A stretch of DNA of 64,000 bases from Phytophthora hibernalis (taxonomy: Eukaryota; Oomycota; Peronosporomycetes; Peronosporales; Peronosporaceae), in contig JAAKBF010000393.1 in assembly GCA_012656075.1 (NCBI GenBank), forward strand, positions 124,001 to 188,000. Direction: 5' to 3'. Positions 1 through 10,066 of the stretch are shown here, one piece after another. Positions within the stretch are counted from its first letter, which is position 1. The number at the start of each line of letters is the position of its first letter. A model generated the notes under the pieces. That model was not told where the DNA came from. It saw only the letters and a list, made by a program, of their open reading frames with translations, and did no database searches. A program made the translations under genes and the position numbers.

Positions 1-3000
1 AATGCGTCCTACACCGTCGACCTCCAACAGCTCTGCACTTGAGACTGGCACTGCATTTGCAATCGCAGCAATACCAGCAGTAGGAAGGATGTGGTACGGC
101 ATAAGGTTATGGCTGTCGCACACACTCGCACGCCAGTCTTTCAGAAGTTGGGCAAGTGCTCCAACGTGATCTTCAGGAATTCTGTTGGCAAAAATTAACG
201 ATCAGTTCAATTCGGCGATGACTTACAAAATCAAGGCGCATACCTCCTGGAAGACTTGGTCTCTGGAATAAGCGGGTATTCGGTTGTTGTACGAGGACGT
301 ACAACCACCTCCACTTCGTCGTTGTCGTAGTCATCGCTAAGCTCTTCAACCGTATCGCTTGAGCTCGCTTTTTCTTCTTTGCTGCTATGTGAGTCCCTGC
401 TGCTTTGGTTTTCTTTGGTGCAGCCTTCTTCTTTTCTTAGAAGCCTTTGCTTTCTCCCGTGGGGCACCATCGCTAGCGGATGCCCGTGTCTGATACTTCG
501 TCTTGCATACGATACGAACGTGTTCACCCCGCATAAGCCTGCTAGCATTAATCCCAACAGATAGGAATGTCGTCGTGAACCCCTTCGCATTGGTTTGGTC
601 CTACACATATCATCAACAATGCGTTAATTATGCCTTAGGAGCATTGCTGGCCGCTTCGACTTACCATTTCGCGCAGGTATTGCCTAAGAATCATGTGATA
701 CAGAATACGCTCGACCTCACTGCGGGAGTAGCGTCCTTTGCCTTTGCCAAAACCTCCAAGTCGCGAGAACTGATCTTGCTTCCACTCTCTGCCCTTGACA
801 ACCAACCCAAGAAATATTTGGGCGGTCTGTACGAGAGTTGCGGGATCACCAGTTTCTTGGAGACTTTTGACTGAATAAAATACAGAATTATGATAAGAAA
901 AATCCTGCATCCCCTCCCCCAGCTTCATACATTGCAAACATACTCATCTCGGTCAGGGCGATGCAGTCCTTGGTTACGTCTGACTTCTCGAACGTGATTC
1001 CTAAGGCCTTGTTTTTGCAGTTGTCGCAAGTACCGTGGCACTGCTCGCTTGAAAAGTGCTCGCCAAAATACTCCAGAAGAGATGTTCGACGGCATTCCAC
1101 TTGATTATCACAGAACTCTGTCATGCGCCGGAGGTTCTGTAGGTGCACGTTACGATGCTGCATATTTTCGCGATCCTTCGTTATGAGCTTTCGACGTCGA
1201 GTCTAAAACACAGAAAAGAGTTTAGCTCTTCTATATCTTGATAATGGAATCGGAATAATTGGTTAGCATCCGGGTATACCAAGTCCAAAAACGAATAGTA
1301 GAGGATGCAGTTTGCAACATCGCCATCTCTTCCTGCTCGACCCGCTTCCTGCAAAAGGCACATCATTTCAATCAGCAAACTAAAGGCTTCAATATCTCGT
1401 AGCAGCGACACTTACTTGGTAGTAATGAGTCACAGACTGGGGAATTGTGTGGTGAATAACGTAGCGCACGTCGGGTTTATTGATTCCCATTCCAAACGCG
1501 ATAGTGGCGCAAATGAGTTTGATTTTCCCTTTGCTCCACTCGTGGTGTCGATATGCGCGGTCCTCGGGTTCCAGTCCAGCATGGTAGAACGATATTTGAC
1601 TTGCTTTTCGGGTGTTTTCAAACCCCAGCGCCTTGATAAGTTTTTTTGCTGTTTGCTCGCAGTCCTTTTTCGATAAGCTATTCAAGAAAAATAAAGTGAT
1701 AAGCAAGCGAACGGCTAGTACATCACACTACACTAAGAGGATTCGTACCAGTAAATAATTCCGGAGTCGTCGATGTGCTTCCGAACGTAATCTGCTAACT
1801 CGGTCATGAACTTGGAGGTCTTCTTGCGCACATCATACGTCAAGTTTGGTCTGAATTAACGTACACATGATTAGAGCTGTACCTCGACCCTCCCAACAAG
1901 CAATTCAGGTATACCTATTGAAGCTTGAACGCGTAATGAATGGATTGTTCAGCTTGAGATTTTTGACGATGTCTGCCTCCGTTTGTGTGTTCGCTGTTGC
2001 GGTCAGCGCCATGATTGGAACCTTCACGTAAAAAAGTTAAAACCAGGGACGATGAAGTACTGCTTCGAGGTAGTATCACGTACTGATGGAAATTTTGATC
2101 GCAGCGTTCCAAGATTTAGGTAGTCCTTCCGAAAATCATGACCCCACTGACTAATACAGTGCGCTTCGTCGATCACGAAGCGAGCCAAGAGACCACGTTT
2201 TTCGAGAGATTCAAACAGATTGTTGAGCACGTTGCTTGATGCAATTTTCTCGGGAGTGACGTAGAGCATTTTGATTCGGATGCGGTTGGAAAAGAGCTCC
2301 GAGATAATCGGTCGTTGTACGGTCTCATAATCTTGGTCTCCATTCAGATTCGCAACACCTACATCCAAAGCCTCCAATTGCTGCACCTGATCTTGAATTA
2401 GAGCAACCAAGGGAAATGACGATCGTGACGCCATCGTCAATACAAGCAGGTAGTTGGAAACACAGACTTTTGCCACCACCTGTGGGCATCAGCACGAAGA
2501 CATCGCGCCCACTAAATGCCTCCATGATTGTCCGTTCCTGGTTAGGTCGAAATGAATTGTGTCCGTAAACGTCTCGAAGCACTCGCTTGGCACGCTGCAT
2601 TTTGAAGTTCACACTGGGATCGCTAGAAACGCATGGCTGCTCAACTACCAGTTGACGGATTTGTACTCCATTCGAATTGCGATCGCTTGCAGAACCAGAT
2701 TCACCGTCTACCCACGAATGAAACCCGCAGGTACTACAGCGATAATACAGTCGCTTTGCGTTTGGTCCATGCTGCACGCGGGCCTCCACAGTTGACATTC
2801 CGCAAGAGCAAGTCGGTGTATTGTTCGATGCATCACTCGCGCTGTTGAACGATTGTGGCACTTGCACAGGTCGAGACGGGGCTGGGGCAGGAGACACATT
2901 CCGACCTGACGGAGATGCCTTTGCTGCACCTTTGCATTCTCTGTATCGCCTGCTTAGCACCTCCAGCTCCTGCTCCAACTCCGAACGACACTTTTGCATA

Positions 3001-4063
3001 AAATCCGGTACGTCTCCCTCGAGCGACGCATCGTCGCATTCTTCGCGAACTTTGCGCAGATTTTCTCGTGTCTGTTTAATCGATTGGCGGAGTTCGTCAG
3101 CCATCACGTCGCTCACTGCTTCTTGCGAAATACTAGTCTGAGTGGACGGAGGGGATATAAAGCTTTCCTCAGCATACATCAGCGACTTCTGCGGAGCAAC
3201 CTGACGGGTCTGTTTCTGTGCGCGCTGGTGATTGGCAACCAGTGCGTCCACATCAACGTCGTCAAACAAGCTATCTGCGTCGTCATCCAGTCCTGCATAC
3301 GACGTCTGTTGCACCATAGCTTGTGGCTGCATCCTCTCCTCTCCATTCTGATACCCTGTAGTAGCTCGACTACTCAACGGCGGTGACGGCGACGGAGTCG
3401 TCCGCGTAAGATCCACAACATCATTCGCCCCTGCCGCAGGCTGGAAACCCATCGACGACGACGCGGATGATGCTGCATCTCCTCTCTTCCCAGTGCCACC
3501 TCTAAACCCTCTCGCCTGCTCTTTAGGAGCCGAAACTGGCGCTGCATTGGTCACTGGGATCGTTCCCAGAGTGATCCGGGGCGTCGGCACCACCTTGAGC
3601 TTCGTCGATGCCTTCGATCTGGCCCGCAAGGCCTGAAACTTCTGCAGCGCATCTCGTCCTCGCTGAATAGTCTCAAGGCAGTTCTCTTTATCGGCAGCTC
3701 CGTCATCCGCACTGCTCAAAAGGTCACAATATGGTTCAAAACACAAGAAATAAAGCTCATTTAGTCTCCACAAACGCCAATCCAGCACAATAGCACTCTA
3801 AAGCGACTCTTACGCTTGTTTCCGAGCCGCACGACTGTCCAGATACGCCCCGATGACGTGGGAATTGAGGCATTGCTGCAGAGTGTTGGTGGGGGCCTGG
3901 TACCGGGGATTACGGCACGAATACGGACAGTTAGCGTGTGTGCAGGGCATCGTTAGAGAGTGTAGAGTGTCAGCTACACGTTCGTTACCTTCTCTGCCCA
4001 TGCGAGCTGCTCCTTGAGGTTGAATTGCGGCGCGACCGTCGAGCGATCGCCCTGCGCGCGCAT
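1..4063 (-). CDS. RecQ-family DNA helicase, 5' part (3' end outside window)
   Basis: ATP-dependent 3'-5' DNA helicase of the RecQ family, acting in recombination and replication-fork repair in the nucleus. Exons I can place by GT-AG junctions: 4063-3989, 3896-3814, 3711-2084, 2021-1915, 1850-1749, 1677-1416, 1348-1280, 1202-944, 870-665, 600-244, 181-1. The order is: low-complexity N-terminus; a GRF-type zinc finger (CSCG...YYRCSTCGFHSWVDG, near 2680-2790); motif 0 (FRPNQ); Walker A (PTGGGKS); DEAH box (VIDEAHCISQWGHDF); GINKPDVRYVIH; QEAGRAGRDGD (motif VI); a zinc-binding C..CDNC region; an RQC winged helix; and an HRDC-like region reaching the window edge. Start ATG at 4063 opens exon 1 (MRAQGDRS). 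Frame breaks at 2412-2414 (two bases short in a C run) and in A runs at 369-373 and 432-435 interrupt an otherwise well-kept gene; assembly error is as likely as decay. Confidence 0.88.
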
Positions 4064-4241
4064 TGTTTTGAATGCGGAATAGGAGTGAATGTCTTTAAAT
4101 AATGACACAATTGAGTGACACCGACGGTTGAAGAGCACGGATCGTAGACGAATCTGATGGTGCAGTTTGGAGGGCGTAATTCCTCTTGTAAATTGTTTCC
4201 GGTAACGTCAGCTTTGGATGACCAAGAATACGGCTGAATAG

Positions 4242-4925
4242 CAAGTTTTGATGGTCATGGCAACCCACCAATTGAATCTACATTATGAGGGCGGGAGTGA
4301 GCGACAGAGATGTCCGTTAGATGCAGAGTGTCACATCAAGGAAAACACACTCACTCACGTTGTCTGGAGATGTACACGAGCGCGCCAATTCTGGACAAGG
4401 TGTTTGGAACACTGGCTTGACATGAAGTCTCTAAGGATAGATTGGACAGTTACATGGGGTATTTGCATCCAGACAAGCCCCCATTGGACAGCGCCTTCAC
4501 GACAAGATGGCGCAAAGGTATGGCAAATGGAGAAATGAAAACTGGGTGACGCTAGAGAGACTATGTGGGCACTGTGCAGCATAGGATACGCGCTTCTCTG
4601 GCAAATCCGGAACCAAGTAGTGCATGAAGGCCTCAAATGGCAGGCGACTCAGCAGTTAGCCTTCATGTGGTCCTCCAGTATCCGGTTACTCTCAGCGGTT
4701 GCACGTCGGGAACGATTCCGGGGAGAGACCAAAATAGCAGGTCTTCAGTTCCAACTCAGCTTGGAATGCTTTGTGGATATGGTAGTAGAAGGGGAACCAA
4801 CGGGCCCACTCGTTCAAAGAACGCCAGGGATGACAGAGTCTCCACTGGTGCAACGACTTAGAAAATATCAGGAAGCTATTATCCAAGGTTAAATAGACCA
4901 CCCTTCACACAAGTTTTGATGGTCA
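4242..4925 (+). mobile_element. 5'-truncated LINE relic between 16-bp direct repeats
   Basis: The plus strand at 4248-4892 encodes the extreme C-terminus typical of non-LTR retrotransposon polyproteins: a zinc-binding zf-RVT-like segment (CPLDAECH, then LTHVVWRCTRARQFW) followed by a LWQIRNQVVHEG segment. One frameshift near 4540 splits it. The relic is bracketed by identical 16-bp direct repeats, CAAGTTTTGATGGTCA, at 4242-4257 and 4910-4925. This is what target-primed reverse transcription of a 5'-truncated copy leaves. No poly-A tail is visible. Reverse transcriptase and endonuclease domains are absent. Confidence 0.7.
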
Positions 4926-5072
4926 CGGAAGAGACAGACTGTTTGCCTTGGCCTGGGATGACGTTTGCACGACTCCAGTTAGTCCAAAGTTATAATAACG
5001 TTACCGGTACACGCCATGATAAGTTACACGACTCCTTTTCCAATGGCGATGAAATGGGGCAAATTTTTGCAT

Positions 5073-5087
5073 ATTAGAGAGGTTTCG
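5073..5087. repeat. Harbinger left terminus: 3-bp target duplication plus TIR
   Basis: ATT (5073-5075) followed by AGAGAGGTTTCG (5076-5087). The reverse complement of the same 12 bases lies at 8106-8117 and is followed again by ATT. Confidence 0.6.
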
Positions 5088-5186
5088 CTGTGCCAATCTT
5101 CACGGCGCTGCAGCCAACCGTATTAGAGCCAATCAGATTCATTTATGCGAGTGTAAGACAGAAAGCAGCACACACTGAGTTCGACG

Positions 5187-6400
5187 ATGCAGTTCACCCA
5201 AGACGAAGCACTGGAGTTGAAAGCACTGCTAAGCTCGTTCGGGAAGGAAGCACTGTGGATTGCTTTGCTACAGGCCGGCTGCTTTGAGACCCCAGAACGA
5301 CCACTGATTCCTGCTGTGCGGCTTAACCTCGGCGCATACTGCGATGCCAACGCAGAGCTCGACTTCCGGTTCGACGTGCGCGACGTGCGCCTTCTTGTGC
5401 GACTGTTTGCACTTCCTGATGTCGTTGTGACGGAGAGCAACGACCGCTGCCATGCTGAAGAAGCCACAGCTCTCCTTCTGTACCGTCTCAGCTTTCCTCG
5501 CCGCCTACACGACATGGCTGGCACCTTCGGCCGATCAAGACCGGCATTAAGTCGCATATTCCTTTGGATGGGTACGTGTTCGATTGCTATAGTATGGTCT
5601 CTATCGTTGCTAATTACCTGTGTTCTAGTTGACTATGTAGACGCAAGGTACAGCGATCGCATGTATTTCCACCTAGATCTTGTGAGAAGACAAATGGGTG
5701 CATACTGCGCAGCAGTCGAGCGCAGAACCTCCGTGTCCGGCGTGTTCGCTTTTCCCGACGGGACAAAGATCGGAATATGCCGCCCTTCGCCCCGCAAAGG
5801 GCCTCAATCTGAGAATCTGCAGCGTCAAGTCTACAGCGGTCATAAGCGACTACACTGTCTTCTATTTCAAGGTAAAATAATGTCGGCTAATTATATGAGT
5901 GTTTCGTATAGTTGTTCGACTAATTGTTCATACTGCTAGGTTTGACCACACCCGACGGATTGTGCATGCATTTTTGGGCCGTTTGAAGGGCGCAGACACG
6001 ACACTACTGTATTCGCAGCTAGCCGCCTTCTACATTTTTCGCGAGAATGCAAACATTTTCGATGGCAAAGCCATAGTTGGCGACCCTGCATATTCTGTAA
6101 GCGACTTCGTTGTTACGCGATTCAAGGACGTGGTACTGTCAACGCACGCAACGATTTTCAACAAGCAGATGAGTGCAGTGCGAACTGCTGTCGAGTGGAA
6201 CTTTGGTATCATGAAACGACTTTGGGCTTTATCGATAACAAAAAGATCTGAAAGTTCGCCTAAGTCCTGTGGGAAAGTTTGTACGGCTAGCGATGCTCTT
6301 GACAAACTACCACTGCTGTTACTATGGCGGCAACCAGATCATTCGCTTCTTCGACGTTGCACCTCCTTCACTTCAGGACTATTTAGACATGTCCTATTAA
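5187..6400 (+). CDS. PIF/Harbinger transposase (DDE_4 nuclease, HARBI1-like)
   Basis: Catalytic subunit for cut-and-paste transposition. Three exons: 5187-5571, 5629-5871 and 5940-6400, joined at GTACGT...CTAG and GTAAAA...CTAG introns. The DDE triad is readable: D in VFAFPDGTKIG, D in IVGDPAYS, E in AVEWNFGIMKR. Upstream is a helical N-terminus (QDEALELKALLSSFGKEALW) followed by a helix-turn-helix-like stretch ending at FGRSRPALSRIF. After the E box the frame breaks at the A5 run 6240-6244; restoring one A lets the frame run through a typical C-terminal stretch (LTNYHCCYYGGNQ, ending DYLDMSY) to TAA at 6398-6400. The gene is therefore nearly intact; a lost A, real or from assembly, is the only lesion seen. 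Confidence 0.85.
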
Positions 6401-6433
6401 CTCAATAGATGCAAGAACCAACCACAGTTCTAT

Positions 6434-7127
6434 TTACTTCTTATTCGCTAAGTGTTCTAGCAAAAGAATAAAGCGTTGCTCAAGATCACGACGATCTTGG
6501 CGCTCTTGCTCCCATTGCTCTCGACGCATCGTGAGTTCCTGCTCCTTCTGGGGTTGTAGGATCTCAGCCAGCTTTGCGAACTTGTTGGTTCGGGAAGGGC
6601 TTTCAGTTTGCCCGTCGTCTGCCTCTCGCGGCCGTTTCAGCCGTTCCACAGCGATGCGGCGTATAGCTTCGCCAGCACTCTCACTTGCAGCGTTTTTCTC
6701 ATCCCTTGCCTTCTTCTTGGCGGCCTTTTCCGCTTTCATCTCTTCCATTCTCAAGATTAGCTCATCCACGAGCTCGTCCTTCTCGCTGTGAGACTCCGTT
6801 ACACCCGAGAGGCGCTTATCCGCACTGTTCTTTTTGTTGGCGGCAGCTAAATGCATACACACTCGCATTCGTTAGCATTGGGTAATAATATACGTGGTAG
6901 CGAATGGATTTACTTACCAATGAGTGCGTTGATGCGGTTCTGAGCTATTTTACCAGACAGGTTCTTACGGGAGAAGTCCGGCAAGCCACCAGCGCCTCAG
7001 CTAGCTTCTCCCACTGCTCCATGACCTTGCCGTGCTCCTGTAAGTAAGGCTCGTCCGCAATTGTCTGCTTGAGAAGCATGACATCTTCAGCCTCGGAGAA
7101 GTTCTTTCCTGAACCTGGTCGGTTCAC
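6434..7127 (-). CDS. Myb/SANT-like DNA-binding partner of the Harbinger transposase
   Basis: Accessory DNA-binding protein that in this transposon class escorts the transposase to the nucleus and the element ends. Exon 1 (ending 6918) holds a Myb/trihelix-type module: FSEAEDVMLLKQTI, then WEKLAEAL, then, after a one-base frame break near 6985, NLSGKIAQNRINALI. A GTAAGT...TTTAG intron (6917-6847) leads to exon 2 (6846-6434), rich in Lys/Glu: a coiled coil (LVDELILRMEEMKAEKAAKK, later EQERQDRRDLEQRFILLLEH) ending in LANKK. No ATG precedes the first exon in frame, so an upstream exon or a lost start codon is likely. The gene is convergent with the transposase. Confidence 0.7.
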
Positions 7128-8105
7128 TTCAATCTATTATGGGGACCGGAGGAACGGTGTTTACCGTTATGAATGGCACGAGTGGATCGAAAGGGGACTG
7201 CGGGAACTTCAATGTTGATTGACTGTTATGGACTTACGCCTTTCGACACGGAAGGCTGAACAACCGTGTGGAGAATGACGCTAAATGACCTCCGTGACCA
7301 CTACGGTTGCGTTGACCGGGTCGTTCGTCATGTCTAATCTACTATGGAAAAGGGGTTCGTGTGGGGCGTGGTGCAGTGGTGCCTAACTACGGTGAATGTA
7401 CTGGGAGATGGCTGCCGTAACTTCGAGGCACGTACTGGCGCGAGGTCCTCTGTGATTTGGGAGGAGTGCTAGTGTGGGTAATCACTCAACCGTTCCGTGA
7501 GGTCGCTGTTCGACCGTGCTTGGCTATTAGTTACTTCATCTACAAGTGGTCTAAGATCGTGAAACTGTGCCTGCGTCGCTATCGACACTGTGCGTGGACC
7601 GTCGGTTCAAGACCGCAAGCGTGGCGTTCGATGGTGGAAGACCAATGAAGCACTGTGGCTGACGCCTATGATTGTTTTACAAGCGCGGCATGAACACGAA
7701 GAAGGGCTGGGAAGGCTCATGTACAAGTGGATCGATGCGTATCACGCTTACTGGTGTGTTCCTGCCGGACATGACTGAAAACGGTTGGCGCACGACCGTG
7801 AAACACGCAAGAGGGATTCGTGTTGACGCGTGGAGGACGGTCGAGCGTGCCCGTTGTGCCATAAAGGTCGCCTTGATGGTGATTTCACTGTTACTTTACT
7901 CGGTCTTCTATGGGGTGCTGTACGCCTACGAAGGAATGGAATGGTTCATTGCCTAAGTAAAAGTGAATGAAGACAGTGGCTGACTGGCTGAGGGTGATGA
8001 CTGCAATTCACTACAGCCACGACTTCCATCAGAATTTATGGGCGACGATTAGGTAATTTAGTGTTTTAAACAGCTTTTGATGGTGAAGGTGATGAAATCC
8101 CGGCA
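7128..8105. other. Non-coding right arm of the Harbinger element
   Basis: About 980 bp between the Myb-like gene and the right terminal repeat. Only short unrelated ORFs occur and none has a recognisable domain. It probably carries the promoter of the Myb-like gene and sub-terminal transposase-binding sites. Confidence 0.4.
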
Positions 8106-8120
8106 CGAAACCTCTCTATT
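8106..8120. repeat. Harbinger right terminus: TIR plus 3-bp target duplication
   Basis: CGAAACCTCTCT (8106-8117) followed by ATT (8118-8120), mirroring 5073-5087. The ATT is also the first three bases of the neighbouring foldback element, so the two elements abut. Confidence 0.6.
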
Positions 8121-8552
8121 CTCTAAAAGGTGCTCATGATTACCACCATTTTCTAAAAGGCGCGGTCGTCTTTAAAAGGTGCTCATTCAAGATGTTAAAT
8201 AACACGGGGTGCAACCAGCATCGGAACCAGCAGCACCACTGTCAAAATTCCTCACCCGCCTACGGAAAGGTTAGTTTCCAGAGGGAGACCCCGCATTGCA
8301 TAATATACTCACTGTACACGGCTACGCGTCTGTCGAAAAATACGTCGTGGAAACGGTGGTGTAAGCGCCTAGTACGCTTGTCAAGTGTATGCTCGATGTC
8401 CGTACACCTACATCACTGCACGGGCTCCGCTTCTGGCGTGACAGGCCAAGTTGCTATCTCTTCTGTTATATATCGGTTAGGATAACAAGCACCTTTTAAA
8501 GACGACCGCGTCTTTTAGAAAATGGTGGTAATCATGAGCACCTTTAGAGAAT
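8118..8552. mobile_element. 435-bp foldback MITE with about 66-bp terminal inverted repeats
   Basis: The left arm 8118-8184 and right arm 8488-8552 are near-perfect inverted complements of each other over about 66 bases (shared words: GGTGCTCATGATTACCACCA and TTTTCTAAAAG). Two or three mismatches or indels are seen, for example CTCTAAAAGG against CTCTAAAGG. Within each arm the word CTAAAAGG recurs. The 300-bp centre has no coding signal. It begins at the right target duplication of the Harbinger element. I could not define an independent target-site duplication. Confidence 0.8.
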
Positions 8553-9044
8553 TCCCAGATGAAATGCGTCATGACGTATCTGAGAGCATCCACTTCTCGT
8601 CAAGATGAAAAAGGCTCACAAGAAGAGCAGTGGTGCGTGATGGCGAGCTAGGTCAGCCATGAATTATATCTGCTTGAATGACGTTTAGTCTGAAAGAGGC
8701 AGCTTCACGTACATGTAGAAGTACATAACTTACGTTCAGTGTCGGCGCTCAACGAGTGAGAATTTCTGAGGTAGACAGTGTCTACATGTTCTACATGTAT
8801 TAATAACGTTACACAAACAAATAGAGGGAGGGAGGTCTTCACAACAACAAAAATATTCTACAGCGCGAGGATATCATAAACCTTCGTTTACTAAATTGTG
8901 GTCGTCATCGTTGACACTTGCAGTACCGTACATGTACATGTGAATGCGATGTGGTTGAATCTGTCACCCGCCGTCGGACAAGCCGTTTGAGTGGTCTGCA
9001 TCGAGCCAAAACGTGTGTACGCATCCCAGTGTCGCGAGCCGCCT
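8553..9044. other. Intergenic stretch, no gene seen
   Basis: No ORF with a recognisable product. It contains three TACATGTA palindromes (8710-8717, 8792-8799, 8929-8936). The second runs directly into TATTAATA and TAACGTTA. Confidence 0.5.
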
Positions 9045-9588
9045 TGATTTAGGACGGTCCTCGAGGCGTATGGCAGGCAGGTGCGTACCGGAGAGTAGAT
9101 CAATAACAACAACAAATCAATACAAAAGATATTAACTTGCTGGTTCCAAGGCTTTTTCTCGACTGAGCTCCTGCTCGAACTCGGGGCGTGCCGTGCGGCC
9201 GCCCCTCCTACTTCCTGACTTACCGATCCGTTGCCATCCTGCCGTGCCACCGCGACACCCCTCCTGCGTCGTCCTTGTCCTTGTCCTTGTCCTGGTCCTC
9301 CTTCACAGTCATGCCTTCCGTCCTTGCAGCGCCACAACGTCGTTGCTCCTCGCTCTTCCACACCGCTTGCCGCTATTCAAAATATGGGGGCCCTGGTTCC
9401 ACCAATCCCAGGGTCCCACCAAACTGAGCCAAATGCTAGAGTTGCGTCACCGGGCGACCATCCTCCGTAGCTGCGACAGGGCAGCCAGCTCATCCTCACG
9501 TTGCTGCTCAGCACGAAGTTGAGCAGCAATCCCGTCCAGCCGGATTGCTTCCGAGCCAAGACGGTTGCCCCTGTTCTGACTCGGGACA
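9045..9588 (-). repeat. 3' LTR of the gypsy element
   Basis: 544 bp. On the plus strand it runs from TGATTTAGGACGG to ACTCGGGACA and matches 20505-21048 throughout. It includes a (GTCCTT)n-like run at 9270-9300. Confidence 0.9.
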
Positions 9589-9598
9589 TCCTCCCCAA
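9589..9598 (-). other. Polypurine tract of the gypsy element
   Basis: In the sense orientation the bases GATTGGGGAGGA stand immediately before the TG that opens the 3' LTR. This is the expected place and composition for the plus-strand primer. Confidence 0.75.
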
Positions 9599-10066
9599 TC
9601 GAACCGAGACGCCCTCGTCGAGCCGCTTCTCGTCGAACATTGCGAAGCTGCTCAGTCATAGCACGTCGACCGGCCAACACCACCTCCGGTCGTGGCCCAC
9701 AGCGACCATCTTGGGCCCAGTACAGTCCGCTGAGTCTCTGAGCGTGCTCGATGTCCTGCATATCTTCCTTCCATTCTTGGTTCGTTGCACCAACCTTCTT
9801 CCATGGTGATCTCCCAACGAAGACGCTTCAAACCATTCCCACATGTGGCTAAACACGCTCACGGAGCAAACGAAACAGGTCATCTCCACTGCTTCCGCGT
9901 GCACGGTCATATTGCCGTACACGACCACATTGCCTGCTCCCGAGAGACCATAGTTCACCACTAGTAGTAGCGCAATCCGTCCGAAAATCAAAACCCCGGA
10001 GAACCACCATCTCACAATCTCTTTCAGCCACTTCCCTCTTCAACGTCACGATCTTCCAAGCGTCCC
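9599..10066. other. Gypsy 3' untranslated segment upstream of the antisense ORF
   Basis: No Gag-Pol coding. The reading frame of the plus-strand ORF stays open from just after a stop at 9968 but has no ATG here. An ATG at 9803-9805 in another frame could belong to an upstream exon if the antisense transcript is spliced. Confidence 0.35.

Larger units (their letters stand above)
5076..8117. mobile_element. PIF/Harbinger DNA transposon, about 3.0 kb, both genes present
   Basis: The element carries the two-gene set that defines PIF/Harbinger: a DDE transposase (plus strand) and a Myb/SANT-like DNA-binding protein (minus strand), arranged convergently with stops 34 bp apart. Its ends are inferred from a 12-bp perfect inverted repeat, AGAGAGGTTTCG at 5076-5087 and its complement at 8106-8117, with imperfect extension inwards. 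A 3-bp direct repeat ATT flanks both ends (5073-5075 and 8118-8120), matching the family's 3-bp target duplication in length, though the usual consensus is TWA. The boundaries are inference; the gene pair is seen directly. Confidence 0.75.

Noticed and set aside
9039..9044. CCGCCT shared left of both LTRs, taken as a target-site duplication
   Set aside because: A duplication should flank the outer edges of both LTRs; here the second copy lies inside the element, so it is either LTR sequence or chance.
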